The translations under genes and the position numbers were made by a program. Shown piece by piece: positions 54,552 to 63,983 of a stretch of 64,000 nucleotides of DNA (positions are counted from its first letter, which is position 1; each line of letters begins with the position of its first letter). The notes under the pieces are model-generated. The model was not told the DNA's origin. It searched no databases and worked only from the letters and a program-made list of their open reading frames with translations. This DNA comes from an uncultured Clostridia bacterium (lineage in GTDB: Bacteria; Bacillota; Clostridia; TANB77; CAG-508): the NCBI GenBank assembly GCA_944388045.1, contig CALXHG010000006.1, forward strand, positions 40,523 through 104,522, given 5' to 3'.

Positions 54552-55265
54552 CTAATTCGCTCCAAATTTTCTAGTTCTTTTTTGATATTCTATTATTGCA
54601 TTATTTAGATCTTCTTCAGAAAAATCTGGCCAATTTTTATTAATAAATAATAATTCAGAATATACAGATTGCCAAGGTAAAAATCCACTTAATCTTAATT
54701 CTCCACTTGTTCTAATTAGCAAATCAGGATCTGGTTCACCTGCAGTATATAAATTCTTTGATATCAATTCTTCATTAATATCTTCTATGTTTATTTCTCC
54801 CTTTTTAACTTTTTCTGCTATTTTTTTAGTTGCTTTAACAATCTCATCTCTTCCACCATAATTAAGTGCTATATTAAATGTAACTCCTGTATTATTTTTT
54901 GTTCTTTCCATACATTCATTAATACTTTTTTGCATACCTTTTGAAAGAGCTGTTATATCTCCTAAAATTTTTACTTTTATATTTTCAGAATCAGCCCTTT
55001 TGCTATAGTCATCTAAATAATTTTGAAGTAATAGCATTAATGTTTTTACCTCTTCTTCTGTTCTTTTCCAGTTTTCTGTTGAAAATGCATATACTGTAAT
55101 ATATTCTAATCCTATTTTATTAGCATATCTTACTATTCTTTCCAAAGTTTTTGCACCTTCTTTATGTCCATAACTTGCTGGTTTTCCTTGTGCTTTTGCC
55201 CATCTACGATTTCCATCCATAATAATGGCTATTGATTTTGGCATATTTTGTTTATTTATTTCCAT
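54552..55265 (-). CDS. uppS: Undecaprenyl diphosphate synthase
   Basis: The product has 237 residues. The start motif is SIAIIMDGNRRWAKAQGKPASYGH (split: SIAIIMDGNRRWAKAQG, KPASYGHKEG), with the catalytic Asp in MDGNRRW. YAFSTENWKRTEEEV and the end block DLLIRTSGELRLSGFLPWQS, then YSELLF, are the other signatures of cis-prenyltransferases. It makes the C55 lipid carrier for peptidoglycan. The gene is 33 bases from frr and adjoins cdsA. Confidence 0.97.
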   Translation of the reverse strand: MEINKQNMPKSIAIIMDGNRRWAKAQGKPASYGHKEGAKTLERIVRYANKIGLEYITVYAFSTENWKRTEEEVKTLMLLLQNYLDDYSKRADSENIKVKILGDITALSKGMQKSINECMERTKNNTGVTFNIALNYGGRDEIVKATKKIAEKVKKGEINIEDINEELISKNLYTAGEPDPDLLIRTSGELRLSGFLPWQSVYSELLFINKNWPDFSEEDLNNAIIEYQKRTRKFGAN

Positions 55266-55298
55266 TTTTATTATCCCTTTTATTATATATTTTATTTC

Positions 55299-55847
55299 TT
55301 ATATATTCATTATTTCATTTTCTTTATTTTGTAAAATTTTATCTATTTCTTCAATATTTTTATCTGTAATTTTTTGAATTTCTGTTTCAGCAGATTTTAA
55401 TTCGTCTTCTGTTATTTCACTATTTTTTTGTTTTGTTTTTGCCTCATCAATTCCATCTCTTCTTATTGCTCTAATAGAAACTTTTGCTTCTTCTGCAATT
55501 TTTTTGATTTCTTTTACTAAATCTTTTCTTCTCTCTTCTGTTAATTCTGGAAAGGCTAATCTTATAACTTTTCCATCATTATTTGGATTTAATCCAATAT
55601 CAGATGCTAATATTGCTTTTTCTATATCTTTTAAAATGCTTCCATCCCATGGTTGAATAACAATTAATCTAGCTTCTGGAACAGAAATTCCTGCAACTTG
55701 ATTTATTGGTGTTGGTGTTCCATAATAGTCTATTTTTACTTTATTTAATATTGCAGGATTTGCTCTTCCAGCTCTTATTTCTGATAATTTTTCTTTATAA
55801 GCTCCTATTGATTTTTCCATCTTTTCTTTTAAATTTGTGTAATCCAT
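55299..55847 (-). CDS. frr: Ribosome recycling factor
   Basis: The product has 182 residues (usual ~185). It has [48 protein letters not shown] and [20 protein letters not shown], all typical. It splits post-termination ribosomes with EF-G. pyrH lies upstream (165-base gap), which is the common pyrH-frr order. Confidence 0.98.
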   Translation of the reverse strand: MDYTNLKEKMEKSIGAYKEKLSEIRAGRANPAILNKVKIDYYGTPTPINQVAGISVPEARLIVIQPWDGSILKDIEKAILASDIGLNPNNDGKVIRLAFPELTEERRKDLVKEIKKIAEEAKVSIRAIRRDGIDEAKTKQKNSEITEDELKSAETEIQKITDKNIEEIDKILQNKENEIMNI

Positions 55848-56012
55848 TATTTTTCTCTCCTTTTATTTATAAGATATTTTATTTTTAAAGTTTTTGCAAA
55901 CTTTATAATAATCTTTATATTAAATTTTAATTAATATTGATATTTTATTTTTTTAATAATTATACGAATTATATGAAAATCTAACCTAGTTTATTTTCTA
56001 AAATTTATTATT

Positions 56013-56720
56013 TTATGATACTATTGTACCTATCTTTTCACCTTTAACTGCTTTTACAATATTTTCTGGATCTGATATTCCAAATACTAATAATGGAATA
56101 TTATTATCTCTACACATTGCAGTTGCAGTTGAGTCCATTACTTTTAAATCTTTATTTAATACATCTAAATATGATATTTCTTCAAATCTTATTGCATCTG
56201 GTTGAACTTTTGGGTCTGCAGAATAAACTGCATCTATTGCTTTTCCTAAAAGTATTATATCTGCTTTTATTTCTGTTGCTCTTAAAACTGCTGCTGTATC
56301 TGTTGTAAAATATGGATGTCCAGAACCACATGCAAATATTACTACTCTTCCTTTATTTAAATGTTTTTCTGCTTTTCTTTGAATAAATGGTTCTGCAATT
56401 TCTCTCATTTCTATTGCTGTTTGAACTCTAGAATGTAATCCTCTAACTTCTAATGCATCTTGAAGTGCTAAAGCATTCATAGCTGTTGCAAGCATTCCCA
56501 TATAATCTGCAGTTGTTCTTTCCATTTGAAGTCCATTTCTTCCTCTCCAAAAGTTTCCTCCTCCTACAACAATTGCAATTTGTACTCCCATATCTACAAC
56601 TTCTTTAATTTTATCACAGATTTTACCAACAACTTCTGGATTAACTCCATTTTTTTGGTCTCCTGCTAAAGCTTCTCCACTTAATTTTAACAAAACTCTT
56701 TTATATTTAGCTTCTGACAT
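56013..56720 (-). CDS. pyrH: Uridylate kinase
   Basis: The product has 235 residues. Amino-acid-kinase signatures are [47 protein letters not shown] and the ATP site [20 protein letters not shown]. It phosphorylates UMP to UDP as a hexamer. The usual upstream neighbours rpsB and tsf are not here; a terminator and rplL precede it instead. Confidence 0.97.
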   Translation of the reverse strand: MSEAKYKRVLLKLSGEALAGDQKNGVNPEVVGKICDKIKEVVDMGVQIAIVVGGGNFWRGRNGLQMERTTADYMGMLATAMNALALQDALEVRGLHSRVQTAIEMREIAEPFIQRKAEKHLNKGRVVIFACGSGHPYFTTDTAAVLRATEIKADIILLGKAIDAVYSADPKVQPDAIRFEEISYLDVLNKDLKVMDSTATAMCRDNNIPLLVFGISDPENIVKAVKGEKIGTIVS

Positions 56721-56869
56721 TTTTTTCTCCTTTTCTAAATAATATTAAATTAATTATTTATAAATTATGCTTAACAATTATTGTTTTACAATTATTCGTC
56801 ACTTATTGTATCATAGTTTTTATAAAAAATAAATAGTTTAAACCAAAAATACAGTGCAATTTCAAAAAA

Positions 56870-56899
56870 AATTGAGGTGTTTAATAACCTCAATTTTTA
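56870..56899 (-). terminator. Terminator after rplL
   Basis: AAAATTGAGGT-TATTAAAC-ACCTCAATTTT followed by TTTT on the minus strand. It ends the ribosomal operon after rplL, so rpoB is not cotranscribed here. Confidence 0.85.
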
Positions 56900-56905
56900 A
56901 TTTAA

Positions 56906-57265
56906 TTATTGTAATTCAATTACAGCTCCAACTTCTTCTAATTTAGCTTTTAATTCTTCAGCTTCTGCTTTAGCAACATTTTCTTTTAATGTTTTTGGTG
57001 CTCCATCAACTAAATCTTTAGCTTCTTTTAATCCTAAACCTAAAGCATTTTTAACAGCTGTAATAACTTTTATTTTTTGATCTCCAGCTTCTTTTAATAC
57101 AACATTGAATGAAGATTTTTCTTCAACAGCTGCTGCTCCTCCTGCTACTGGTGCAGCTGCAGCTACAGCTGATACTCCAAATTCTTCTTCAATTGCTTTT
57201 ACTAATTCTGATAATTCTACAACAGTCATAGATTTAACTGTTTCTATTATTTCTTCTTTACTCAT
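56906..57265 (-). CDS. rplL: Ribosomal protein L7/L12
   Basis: The product has 119 residues. The N-terminal dimer helix reads [19 protein letters not shown]. An Ala-rich hinge ([16 protein letters not shown]) and the C-terminal factor-binding domain ([28 protein letters not shown]) follow. It forms the stalk that recruits translation GTPases. The ribosome binding site is AGGAGG. Confidence 0.98.
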   Translation of the reverse strand: MSKEEIIETVKSMTVVELSELVKAIEEEFGVSAVAAAAPVAGGAAAVEEKSSFNVVLKEAGDQKIKVITAVKNALGLGLKEAKDLVDGAPKTLKENVAKAEAEELKAKLEEVGAVIELQ

Positions 57266-57431
57266 TTTAAAATCCTCCTAAAATTTCTTTATTTTTTATT
57301 TTGCTTTTTTGCAATTTATTTAATTTTATTTTTAATTTTTATTAAATTTATTTTTTTGTAGTATTTTATTACTAGTTTTTATTCTATTTTATTTAATAAT
57401 AAACTAAATAAAATAAATATTTTATTATTTT

Positions 57432-57932
57432 TTAAGCATTTTCTTTTTGTTGTTTTACTTGGTCAAGTGCAACTGCAAGTTTTGATATATTTGCAAGTAA
57501 TGCACCAGCAAGCATTGATAATAATGTTTCTTTTGATGGTAATTTTGCTAATGTTATAATTTCTTCTGCTGTCATAACTTTTCCATCAATAACTCCACCT
57601 TTTATTTTATAGAAATCATTATCTTTACTATAATTGTAAATAGCTTTTGCTGTTTCTAAATAATCTTCATTATTCATTACAACTGCTGTTGGACCTTCTA
57701 ATAAATTGTCTAGTCCTTCAATTCCAGCTTCTGCTAAAGCTCTTCTTGTTATATTATTTTTTATAACTTTATATTCAGATTTTGAATTTCTAAGTTCTGC
57801 TCTTAATTTTGTTACATCTGAAACATTTATTCCTCTATAATCTGTTAAAAGTATTATTTTAGCTTCTTTCATTTTTTCTGCTAATTCTGATACTTCTTTT
57901 TTCTTTTGATTTAAGATTTTTTCACTTGCCAT
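57432..57932 (-). CDS. rplJ: Ribosomal protein L10
   Basis: The product has 166 residues. Typical elements are KKKEVSELAEKMKEAKIILL, TDYRGINVSDVTKLRAELR and NNITRRALAEAGIEGLD. The C-terminal helices bind L7/L12. Translation is likely controlled by the L10 leader, about 165-260 bases upstream. A family A repeat lies between that leader and the ribosome binding site (AGGAGGTGAAAT). Confidence 0.97.
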   Translation of the reverse strand: MASEKILNQKKKEVSELAEKMKEAKIILLTDYRGINVSDVTKLRAELRNSKSEYKVIKNNITRRALAEAGIEGLDNLLEGPTAVVMNNEDYLETAKAIYNYSKDNDFYKIKGGVIDGKVMTAEEIITLAKLPSKETLLSMLAGALLANISKLAVALDQVKQQKENA

Positions 57933-57999
57933 AATTTCACCTCCTAAAAAATATATAGATTTTAATTATTTCTCATGATTTTAGAATAATATTTGTTTT

Positions 58000-58097
58000 C
58001 GCCTGATTTGAGTTTTCAACTGAAAGATAAAAATCTCAAATATCTAGCGATTATAGCATTTTACACAATAGGAATGTTATACCTTCCTATTATATAA
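58000..58097 (-). repeat. Structured intergenic repeat, family A, copy 2
   Basis: Matches copy 1 at 11931 over its whole length, with both inverted repeats kept (GATTTGAGTTTTC/AAAATCTCAAAT; ATAGGAATGT/ACCTTCCTAT). It separates the L10 leader's terminator from rplJ. Confidence 0.65.
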
Positions 58098-58190
58098 ATA
58101 AAATCTCTATGCCAAAAGGTATAGAGATTGCGTTTACACTTAATCTTATACCTCGGTAGGTCTTATTTGTTGCCTACTTTCTTTGGCATT
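58098..58190 (-). promoter_or_regulatory. L10 (rplJL) leader with attenuator hairpin
   Basis: On the minus strand GCCAAAGAAAGTAGGCAACA and GACCTACCGAGGT match the conserved L10 leader, followed by AATCTCTATACC-TTTT-GGCATAGAGATT and a T-tract (58102-58129). Excess L10(L12)4 is known to bind this structure and repress the operon. Confidence 0.9.
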
Positions 58191-58202
58191 TATTTATATA
58201 TA

Positions 58203-58886
58203 TTATTTTTGGTTAATATAAAGTCCAGGTCCCATTGTTGTTGATATAGATACACTTCTGATATATTGTCCTTTTGCTGCTGATGGTTTTGCTTTTATAA
58301 TAGCTCCCATTATAGCATCATAGTTTTCTGCTAATTTTTCTGCACCAAATGAAACTTTACCAAATCCTAAGTGAATTATATTTGTTTTATCTAATCTATA
58401 TTCAACTTTACCAGATTTAATTTCTTTTATGGCTTTTGTTACATCCATTGTAACTGTTCCTGATTTTGGGTTTGGCATTAATCCTTTTGGTCCTAATACT
58501 TTTCCTAATCTACCTACTACACCCATCATATCTGGTGTTGCAACAACAACATCATAATCAAACCAGTTTTCATTTTGAATTTTTGGTATTAATTCTTCTG
58601 CTCCAACATAATCTGCTCCAGCTTTTTCTGCTTCTTCAGCTTTTGGTCCTTTTGCAAAAACTAATACTTTTAAAGTTTTTCCTGTACCATTTGGAAGTAC
58701 TACTGTACCTCTAACTTGTTGGTCAGCATGTTTTGAATCTACACCTAATTTTACATGTAATTCAACTGTTTGATCAAATTTTGTTTTTGGCATTTTTTCT
58801 ATAATATCTAATGCTTCTTTAATATCATATTCTTTGTTTGCTTCTACTAATTTTACACTTTCTGCATATCTTTTTGACATTTTCAT
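58203..58886 (-). CDS. rplA: Ribosomal protein L1
   Basis: The product has 227 residues. It carries [20 protein letters not shown], the [20 protein letters not shown] block and [20 protein letters not shown], all family hallmarks. It forms the mobile L1 stalk near the E site and can repress its own mRNA. rplK lies 65 bases upstream. Confidence 0.98.
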   Translation of the reverse strand: MKMSKRYAESVKLVEANKEYDIKEALDIIEKMPKTKFDQTVELHVKLGVDSKHADQQVRGTVVLPNGTGKTLKVLVFAKGPKAEEAEKAGADYVGAEELIPKIQNENWFDYDVVVATPDMMGVVGRLGKVLGPKGLMPNPKSGTVTMDVTKAIKEIKSGKVEYRLDKTNIIHLGFGKVSFGAEKLAENYDAIMGAIIKAKPSAAKGQYIRSVSISTTMGPGLYINQK

Positions 58887-58951
58887 ATTTTTCCTCCTTT
58901 GGTTTTAGCGAATATATTTCACATATTCTCCCACAATATTAATATTATTTA

Positions 58952-59380
58952 TTAATCTACTACAACTACTCCCATAGATCTTGCTGTACCAGCAACCATA
59001 CTCATTGCTGCTTCTAATGATGCAGCATTTAAGTCTGGCATTTTTTGTTCAGCAATTGCTTTTATTTGTTCTTTTGTTATTTTTGCAACTTTTTCTTTAT
59101 TTGGCTTTCCAGATCCTTTTTCAATCTTAATTGCCTTTTTAATTAAAACAGCAACTGGTGGAACTTTTGTAATAAATTCAAATGATTTATCTTTATATAC
59201 AGTTATAACAACTGGTATTATAAATCCTGCTTGATTAGCTGTTCTATCATTGAATTCTTTTACAAATTGCATAATGTTTACACCACTACCTCCTAAAGCA
59301 GGTCCAACTGGTGGAGCTGGTGTAGCTTTTGCTGCTTCTATTTGTAATTTAATTACATTTGAAATTTCTTTTTCTGCCAT
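58952..59380 (-). CDS. rplK: Ribosomal protein L11
   Basis: The product has 142 residues. It includes [54 protein letters not shown] and the end [16 protein letters not shown]. It binds 23S rRNA at the GTPase-associated centre. nusG lies 17 bases upstream. Confidence 0.98.
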   Translation of the reverse strand: MAEKEISNVIKLQIEAAKATPAPPVGPALGGSGVNIMQFVKEFNDRTANQAGFIIPVVITVYKDKSFEFITKVPPVAVLIKKAIKIEKGSGKPNKEKVAKITKEQIKAIAEQKMPDLNAASLEAAMSMVAGTARSMGVVVVD

Positions 59381-59397
59381 TTTATATTTCGCCTCCT

Positions 59398-59934
59398 TTA
59401 ATCTACTCTTTCTATTTGAGAAAAGTCTACATCAACTGGAGTTTCTCTTCCAAACATTGATATTAAAACTTTTGCTCTATGTTTTTCTTTATCTATTGAT
59501 TGAACAGTTCCTATATAATCTTTAAATGCTCCTTGAAGTATTCTTACAGTATCATTTACTTCATAGTCTACATTTATTGCTGACTCATCAAATCCCATTG
59601 CACGAATTTCTTCATCTGTTAATGGAATAGGGTCTGTTCCAGAACCAACAAAACCAGTAACACCTCTTGTATTTCTAACAATGTACCATGTTTCTTCTGT
59701 TACTATCATTTTTATTAAAACATATGCTGGAAAAACTTTTCTTAAGTTGGCTTTTTTCTTTCCATCTTTTATTTCTATTTGTTCTTCCATTGGTACAACA
59801 ATATCAAAGAAGTAATCTTCAAGTTCTCTGTTTTTTACAGTTTTTTCAAGGTCAGTTTTAACTTTGTTTTCATAACCAGAATATGTGTGTACAACATACC
59901 ACCTTGGTTTCATATCATAATCTTTTTGAGACAT
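59398..59934 (-). CDS. nusG: Transcription termination/antitermination protein NusG
   Basis: The product has 178 residues. The NGN domain begins [20 protein letters not shown] and includes [13 protein letters not shown] and [14 protein letters not shown]. The KOW domain has [20 protein letters not shown]. NusG binds RNA polymerase and links it to Rho or ribosomes. It sits between secE and rplK as usual. Confidence 0.98.
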   Translation of the reverse strand: MSQKDYDMKPRWYVVHTYSGYENKVKTDLEKTVKNRELEDYFFDIVVPMEEQIEIKDGKKKANLRKVFPAYVLIKMIVTEETWYIVRNTRGVTGFVGSGTDPIPLTDEEIRAMGFDESAINVDYEVNDTVRILQGAFKDYIGTVQSIDKEKHRAKVLISMFGRETPVDVDFSQIERVD

Positions 59935-59948
59935 TATTTGACCTCCTT

Positions 59949-60434
59949 TTATTGCTCTACATTTGTTGCTTCACTTTCAGGACTTGCTTGTTCTGTTGGA
60001 GAAGCTTCATTTGAGCTTTCTGCTTCATTAGATTGTTCATTAGAATTTTCTGTACTTGTTTCATTTGAATTAGAGTTTTCTTGATTTGTTGCTTCACTTG
60101 TACTTTCTGTACTGTTTGTACTCTCAGTACTTTCTGTGTTTTCTGTACTTTCTGTTCCTGTAGTACTTTCTGTGTTTTCTTCTGCATTAAATTTTTCATC
60201 TACTACAGATTGAAGCTTACTAATTCCATATTTGTTTCCTAAATCAAATACTACATCTAATGCAAAAACAATAACACCTGTAATTAAAACAATGCTTATT
60301 ACTGCTGTAGTATTATTTGCTAATTGTTTTGGTGTTGGCCAAATTACTTTTTTTAATTCTGCCTTAAAATCTTTAAAAAAATGTTTTTTTACTTTCTTAT
60401 TTTTGTTATCATTTTTATTTTCATTTTTAGCCAT
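59949..60434 (-). CDS. secE: SecE with a long low-complexity C-terminal tail
   Basis: The first ~80 residues are a normal Gram-positive SecE: HFFKDFKAELKKVIWPTPKQ, then one membrane span at ~42-62 (TTAVISIVLITGVIVFALD). From about residue 83 to 161 there is an extra tail composed almost only of Ser, Thr, Asn, Glu and Gln, with repeats such as ENTEST and TESTNSTEST. SecE with one span has its C-terminus outside, so the tail would be extracytoplasmic. The family protein is usually 60-75 residues. The tail is in the same frame, with no sign of a broken stop. Confidence 0.93.
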   Translation of the reverse strand: MAKNENKNDNKNKKVKKHFFKDFKAELKKVIWPTPKQLANNTTAVISIVLITGVIVFALDVVFDLGNKYGISKLQSVVDEKFNAEENTESTTGTESTENTESTESTNSTESTSEATNQENSNSNETSTENSNEQSNEAESSNEASPTEQASPESEATNVEQ

Positions 60435-60463
60435 TTTATATCCTCCTTAAAATAGCTTATAAA

Positions 60464-60628
60464 CTATTTTGTTTCTTTATGTGTAGTACGTTTTTTGCAG
60501 AATTTACAATATTTAACTAATTCTAGTCTGTCTGTATTATTTCTTTTATTTTTTGATGTCATATAATTTCTATTTTTGCATTCTGTACATTCTAATATAA
60601 TATTTTCTCTTGGTCCTTTTGCTGCCAT
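60464..60628 (-). CDS. rpmG: Ribosomal protein L33, zinc-ribbon form
   Basis: The product has 54 residues, [17 protein letters not shown] at the start and [16 protein letters not shown] at the end. Cys14, Cys17, Cys41 and Cys44 form the zinc ribbon. ATG 60628 follows GGAGGTG. It precedes secE as in many Bacillota. Confidence 0.95.
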   Translation of the reverse strand: MAAKGPRENIILECTECKNRNYMTSKNKRNNTDRLELVKYCKFCKKRTTHKETK

Positions 60629-60749
60629 TTAAATACACCTCCGACTTTTTAACCTTTTCTTTTTAAAACGATGTGAGCATATGTTAAATACATATGCTTT
60701 AGTATTTTACCACTTTTTTCTAGATATGTCAATGAATTTTGTTACTTTT

Positions 60750-61403
60750 TTATCTTTTTTTGTTAATTTTTTTATGATTTTTTAATTTTTTTATTTTTTG
60801 ATTTTGATTAATATGTTTTTTTGCATTTATTTTATGTTTTTTCAAGTTTTTTTGAACTGAAAATCCAAATTTTCCAACCTTTTGTCCTAAAGAATAATAA
60901 TTACCATTTGAATATGCAATTAAATTACATTTTGAAATATCAAATGCTCCTTTTTCATCAATATATTTCTCATCTGCATGTATAGCTAAAACTTCTGCAA
61001 TAAACATATTGTGACTTCCTAATTCTTTTATTTCTTTAACTTTACATTCAACAGATACAGGGCTTTCTTTAATCATTGGACAATTAACAAATTCGGCTTT
61101 TTCTTTTGTTAAATTCATTTCTTTAAATTTATCAACTTGGGCACCTGTTTTTACTCCACACCAATCGGTTGCAAAGGCTAATTTTTCTGTTGTTAAATTT
61201 ATAACAAATTCCATATTTTCTTTAATTAAATTATATGAATATCTTGTAGGTCTAACAGAAATATATACCATTGCAGGATTTGTATTTATTATTCCTGTCC
61301 ATGCAACTGTAATTATATTAGACTTCTCCATTGTTCCACAAGATATCATTACAGCAGGTAATGGATATAAAAAAGTACCTGATTTCCATGTTACTTTAGA
61401 CAT
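60750..61403 (-). CDS. Flavin reductase-like (FMN-binding split barrel) protein
   Basis: The product has 217 residues. The N-terminal ~180 fit the flavin reductase/flavoredoxin family: FLYPLPAVMISCGTMEKSNI, TVAWTGIINTNPAMVYISVR and ELGSHNMFIAEVLAIHADEK. It should bind FMN and transfer electrons from NAD(P)H or ferredoxin. The last ~35 residues are an unusual Lys-rich tail (NLKKHKINAKKHINQNQKIK). No partner gene is adjacent. Confidence 0.85.
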   Translation of the reverse strand: MSKVTWKSGTFLYPLPAVMISCGTMEKSNIITVAWTGIINTNPAMVYISVRPTRYSYNLIKENMEFVINLTTEKLAFATDWCGVKTGAQVDKFKEMNLTKEKAEFVNCPMIKESPVSVECKVKEIKELGSHNMFIAEVLAIHADEKYIDEKGAFDISKCNLIAYSNGNYYSLGQKVGKFGFSVQKNLKKHKINAKKHINQNQKIKKLKNHKKINKKR

Positions 61404-61633
61404 ATTTTTTACTGTTATAAACAGCTTCTCCCCCTTTAATATAAATTTTATAATACAGTATTATATTATCTTTTTATTAATTTGTAAATAGTTACTGGAT
61501 AATGGTGCTTTAATTTGTATGAAAGAAATGTGATACTGGTGATTTAATTTGCTTTGTAAAAAAAAATATTATTATGTTAATCTTTTGTTTTTTTATTAAA
61601 CAACTATAAATAAAATTTATTACATACTTTATA

Positions 61634-61660
61634 TTGACTTTTTTTAATTTGTGCTATAAT
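61634..61660 (+). promoter_or_regulatory. Promoter of the HD-domain gene
   Basis: TTGACT 61634-61639, 15-base spacer, TATAAT 61655-61660, then AAAGGTGATG before ATG 61698. Confidence 0.6.
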
Positions 61661-61697
61661 ATTTACCTGACTTTAATTTAAAAGGTGATGACATTTT

Positions 61698-63392
61698 ATG
61701 AAATTAGAAGATTTAGATTCAAAAGAACAAATATTCAAAGACTTTTTTGAATGGCTATTTGATGATAGTAAAATTACAGCTAAAGAAATTCATTTAGAAA
61801 AAGAAGTAGATATCACTTTAGCACCATATTATTTAGATTCAAATATTTATTACCCAAAACAATTTAAAAACTTTTTTGAAACAAGAGCAATGAGACGTTT
61901 GGAAAGAGTTTCTCAATTATCTTTGGCTATTGATTTAAATCCAAATTTATATCAAAATAGATTAGAACACTCTAAAGGTGTTTATTATAGAAAATTAGAA
62001 GAAATGGTATATAATTTTCAAGATTATAAATGGAGACAAAAAGTAGAAAAAGAAAACCTAAAATTATATTTAATAGCTGAATTAATAAAAATGGCTGGTC
62101 ATGATATAGGTCATTTTCCTTTTTCACATGCATTTGAGGAACAAGTATTCCACTGTCATGGAATACATGAAGAGGCGGGGGAAAAAATAATGCTTGAAGA
62201 TCCTGAAATTATAAATGTTTTAAATTTAATTTCTCCAGATTTACCTGAAATATTGAAAAAACTTTACAATACCAAATTTTGGAATTTTTCAGAACATGAT
62301 GAAAGTAACTATGATGTTGATAGATTAGACTACATCCAAAGGGACAGTCTTTATTGGGGAACACCTATAAATTTGCCGCATTTAAAATATAAAACAGTAA
62401 GTGTAAAAACAGATGAAACAGGTAAAGTTTTAAAAAACACAGATAACAGTATTTTAGTCTCATCTTCTTCAGACAAAACAATTGATGTATATAGTTATAG
62501 TGATTTAAGTAAAATTGAAAAATTGCTTGAATTAAGAGAAGATGGATATAAAAACAAAATATATATGGTTCCATATTCTCATATAAGAGAATCTAGTATA
62601 GGTGTTTTTTTTAATTCATTATTAGAGACTCCATCTAATTGTGGAAATGAATTAATAAATTATATAAATTCAATAAAAAATACAGATATAAAAAACATTG
62701 ATTTAAATTTATTGCTTGGTTGGGATGATATAAAAGTATATTCTGAAATAATAGACATAGCACAAAATCATGAAAATGAAAATATAAGAAAATTAGCAAC
62801 TTTAGTATTACCAAAGCTTAATGGTTTTTTAAATTTTATATATTCGTGTATAAATTTAAAATCTCCACAAAAACAGTATACAGATAGTGAAAAAGATTTC
62901 TTAAGGAAAGTGAAAAAAATTATTTCTGGAAATAATGAATTATCTCAAAATATGAAAAATCAAAATTTTATAGCAGAAAATACATTATATGTAGAAAATC
63001 CTAGTAGTGAATATAATGATGAAATATTACAATATTTTTTAAGTAATCAATTAATATTAAAACAAAATTGTAAAATTAAAGCATATAATCCAAATAGTCC
63101 AATCTATATAGAAAATCTTGATGGAAAAATATATGATTTATCTCAACACCCAAAAAGAAAATTTGATTGGAAAACAAGAATTTCTTATAATAAGAGTTTA
63201 TATACTTATATACCATACTTAAAATTTAAGGGTCTAAGTGATAAGGAAATAGAATTAATAAAAAATAAGTTCCAACAATTAGGTCAAATAGGTCAAAACT
63301 TTAATTTTACAGAACACAAATGTGCAGTAAATATGCAACCTTTACAAAATGGACACAATTTTTCTAAAGTATTTAAAGAACTAGAATTATAA
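61698..63392 (+). CDS. HD-domain phosphohydrolase (dGTPase/SAMHD1-like)
   Basis: The product has 564 residues. HD-superfamily metal ligands are visible: RLEHSKGVYYRKLEEM (first His), MAGHDIGHFPFSHAFEEQ (HD pair and FPFSH), HGIHEEAGEKIM and a later YDVDRLDYIQRDSLYWGT (Asp). This is the arrangement of SAMHD1/dGTPase-like proteins, which remove triphosphate from dNTPs or hydrolyse related nucleotides. The C-terminal ~250 residues are of unknown fold. The gene is alone on the plus strand next to a ribosomal RNA operon. A defence role by dNTP depletion is known in the family, but not shown here. Confidence 0.85.
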   Translation: MKLEDLDSKEQIFKDFFEWLFDDSKITAKEIHLEKEVDITLAPYYLDSNIYYPKQFKNFFETRAMRRLERVSQLSLAIDLNPNLYQNRLEHSKGVYYRKLEEMVYNFQDYKWRQKVEKENLKLYLIAELIKMAGHDIGHFPFSHAFEEQVFHCHGIHEEAGEKIMLEDPEIINVLNLISPDLPEILKKLYNTKFWNFSEHDESNYDVDRLDYIQRDSLYWGTPINLPHLKYKTVSVKTDETGKVLKNTDNSILVSSSSDKTIDVYSYSDLSKIEKLLELREDGYKNKIYMVPYSHIRESSIGVFFNSLLETPSNCGNELINYINSIKNTDIKNIDLNLLLGWDDIKVYSEIIDIAQNHENENIRKLATLVLPKLNGFLNFIYSCINLKSPQKQYTDSEKDFLRKVKKIISGNNELSQNMKNQNFIAENTLYVENPSSEYNDEILQYFLSNQLILKQNCKIKAYNPNSPIYIENLDGKIYDLSQHPKRKFDWKTRISYNKSLYTYIPYLKFKGLSDKEIELIKNKFQQLGQIGQNFNFTEHKCAVNMQPLQNGHNFSKVFKELEL

Positions 63393-63393
63393 A

Positions 63394-63551
63394 AAGAACA
63401 ATAGCGGACATTTTTAGACATTTTATATGTTCATAACATTTTAAAGTCCGCGTTATTGTTCGCGCGCCAATTTTACGAAGTAAAATTGTGTGCATCCGTT
63501 TGAGCGAAGCTCTTTTATTGAATAGGAAAAAGAGATTTTTCCTATTCAATA
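63394..63551. repeat. Structured repeat, family B, copy 2
   Basis: Same series as the copy at 27412: GAACAATAGCGGACA/AGTCCGCGTTATTGTTC, CAATTTTAC/GTAAAATTG, GTGTGCATCCGTTTGAGCGA, TTATTGAATAGGAAAAA/TTTTTCCTATTCAATAA. It begins right after the HD gene stop. Confidence 0.8.
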
Positions 63552-63728
63552 ACAATAGCGGACTTTTTTGGACATTTTATATATTTATAACATTTTAAAG
63601 TCCGCGTTATTGTTCGCGCACCAAATTTTACTAACGTAAAGTATCTATACAATCGATAGAGTGAAATGATGTTCTTGTATAGGAAACAATAAGTAAATTA
63701 AAGTTTCATATTGTTTCCTATACAAGAA
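63551..63728. repeat. Structured repeat, family B, partial tandem copy 3, with 20-bp hairpin
   Basis: A second AACAATAGCGGACTTTTTTG ... AAAGTCCGCGTTATTGTTC block directly follows copy 2. It then diverges and ends in a perfect 20-bp-arm hairpin, TTCTTGTATAGGAAACAATA (63672-63691) and its complement (63709-63728). Confidence 0.7.
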
Positions 63729-63796
63729 AAAAATCTTATATAAATAATATACAAAATTTAAATATTCACGATTTAATATATATATAAATAAAAAAA

Positions 63797-63914
63797 ACTG
63801 GCAACAACCTATTTTCCCAGCAGGGTAACCCGCAAGTATTTTTAGCACATTGGAGCTTGACTTCTGTGTTCGGTATGGGAACAGGTATTTCCTCCATGTT
63901 ATTGTCACCAGAAA
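63797..63914 (-). rRNA. rrf: 5S ribosomal RNA
   Basis: On the minus strand it begins TCTGGTGACAATAACATGGAG and has the conserved AATACCTGTTCCCATACCGA, ACACAGAAGTCAAGCTCC and CTGCTGGGAAAATAGGTTGT, ending GCCAGT, about 118 nucleotides. A T-tract follows. Confidence 0.95.
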
Positions 63915-63983
63915 ATTATTGTGTTAAAAGCACACTCAAAAATACATAGATGAATATTTCTTTCTTTTTAGGATAATTTTTTA

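Noticed and set aside
63645..63908. 87-residue minus-strand open frame near the window end
   Set aside because: It lies across 5S rRNA and a hairpin repeat.
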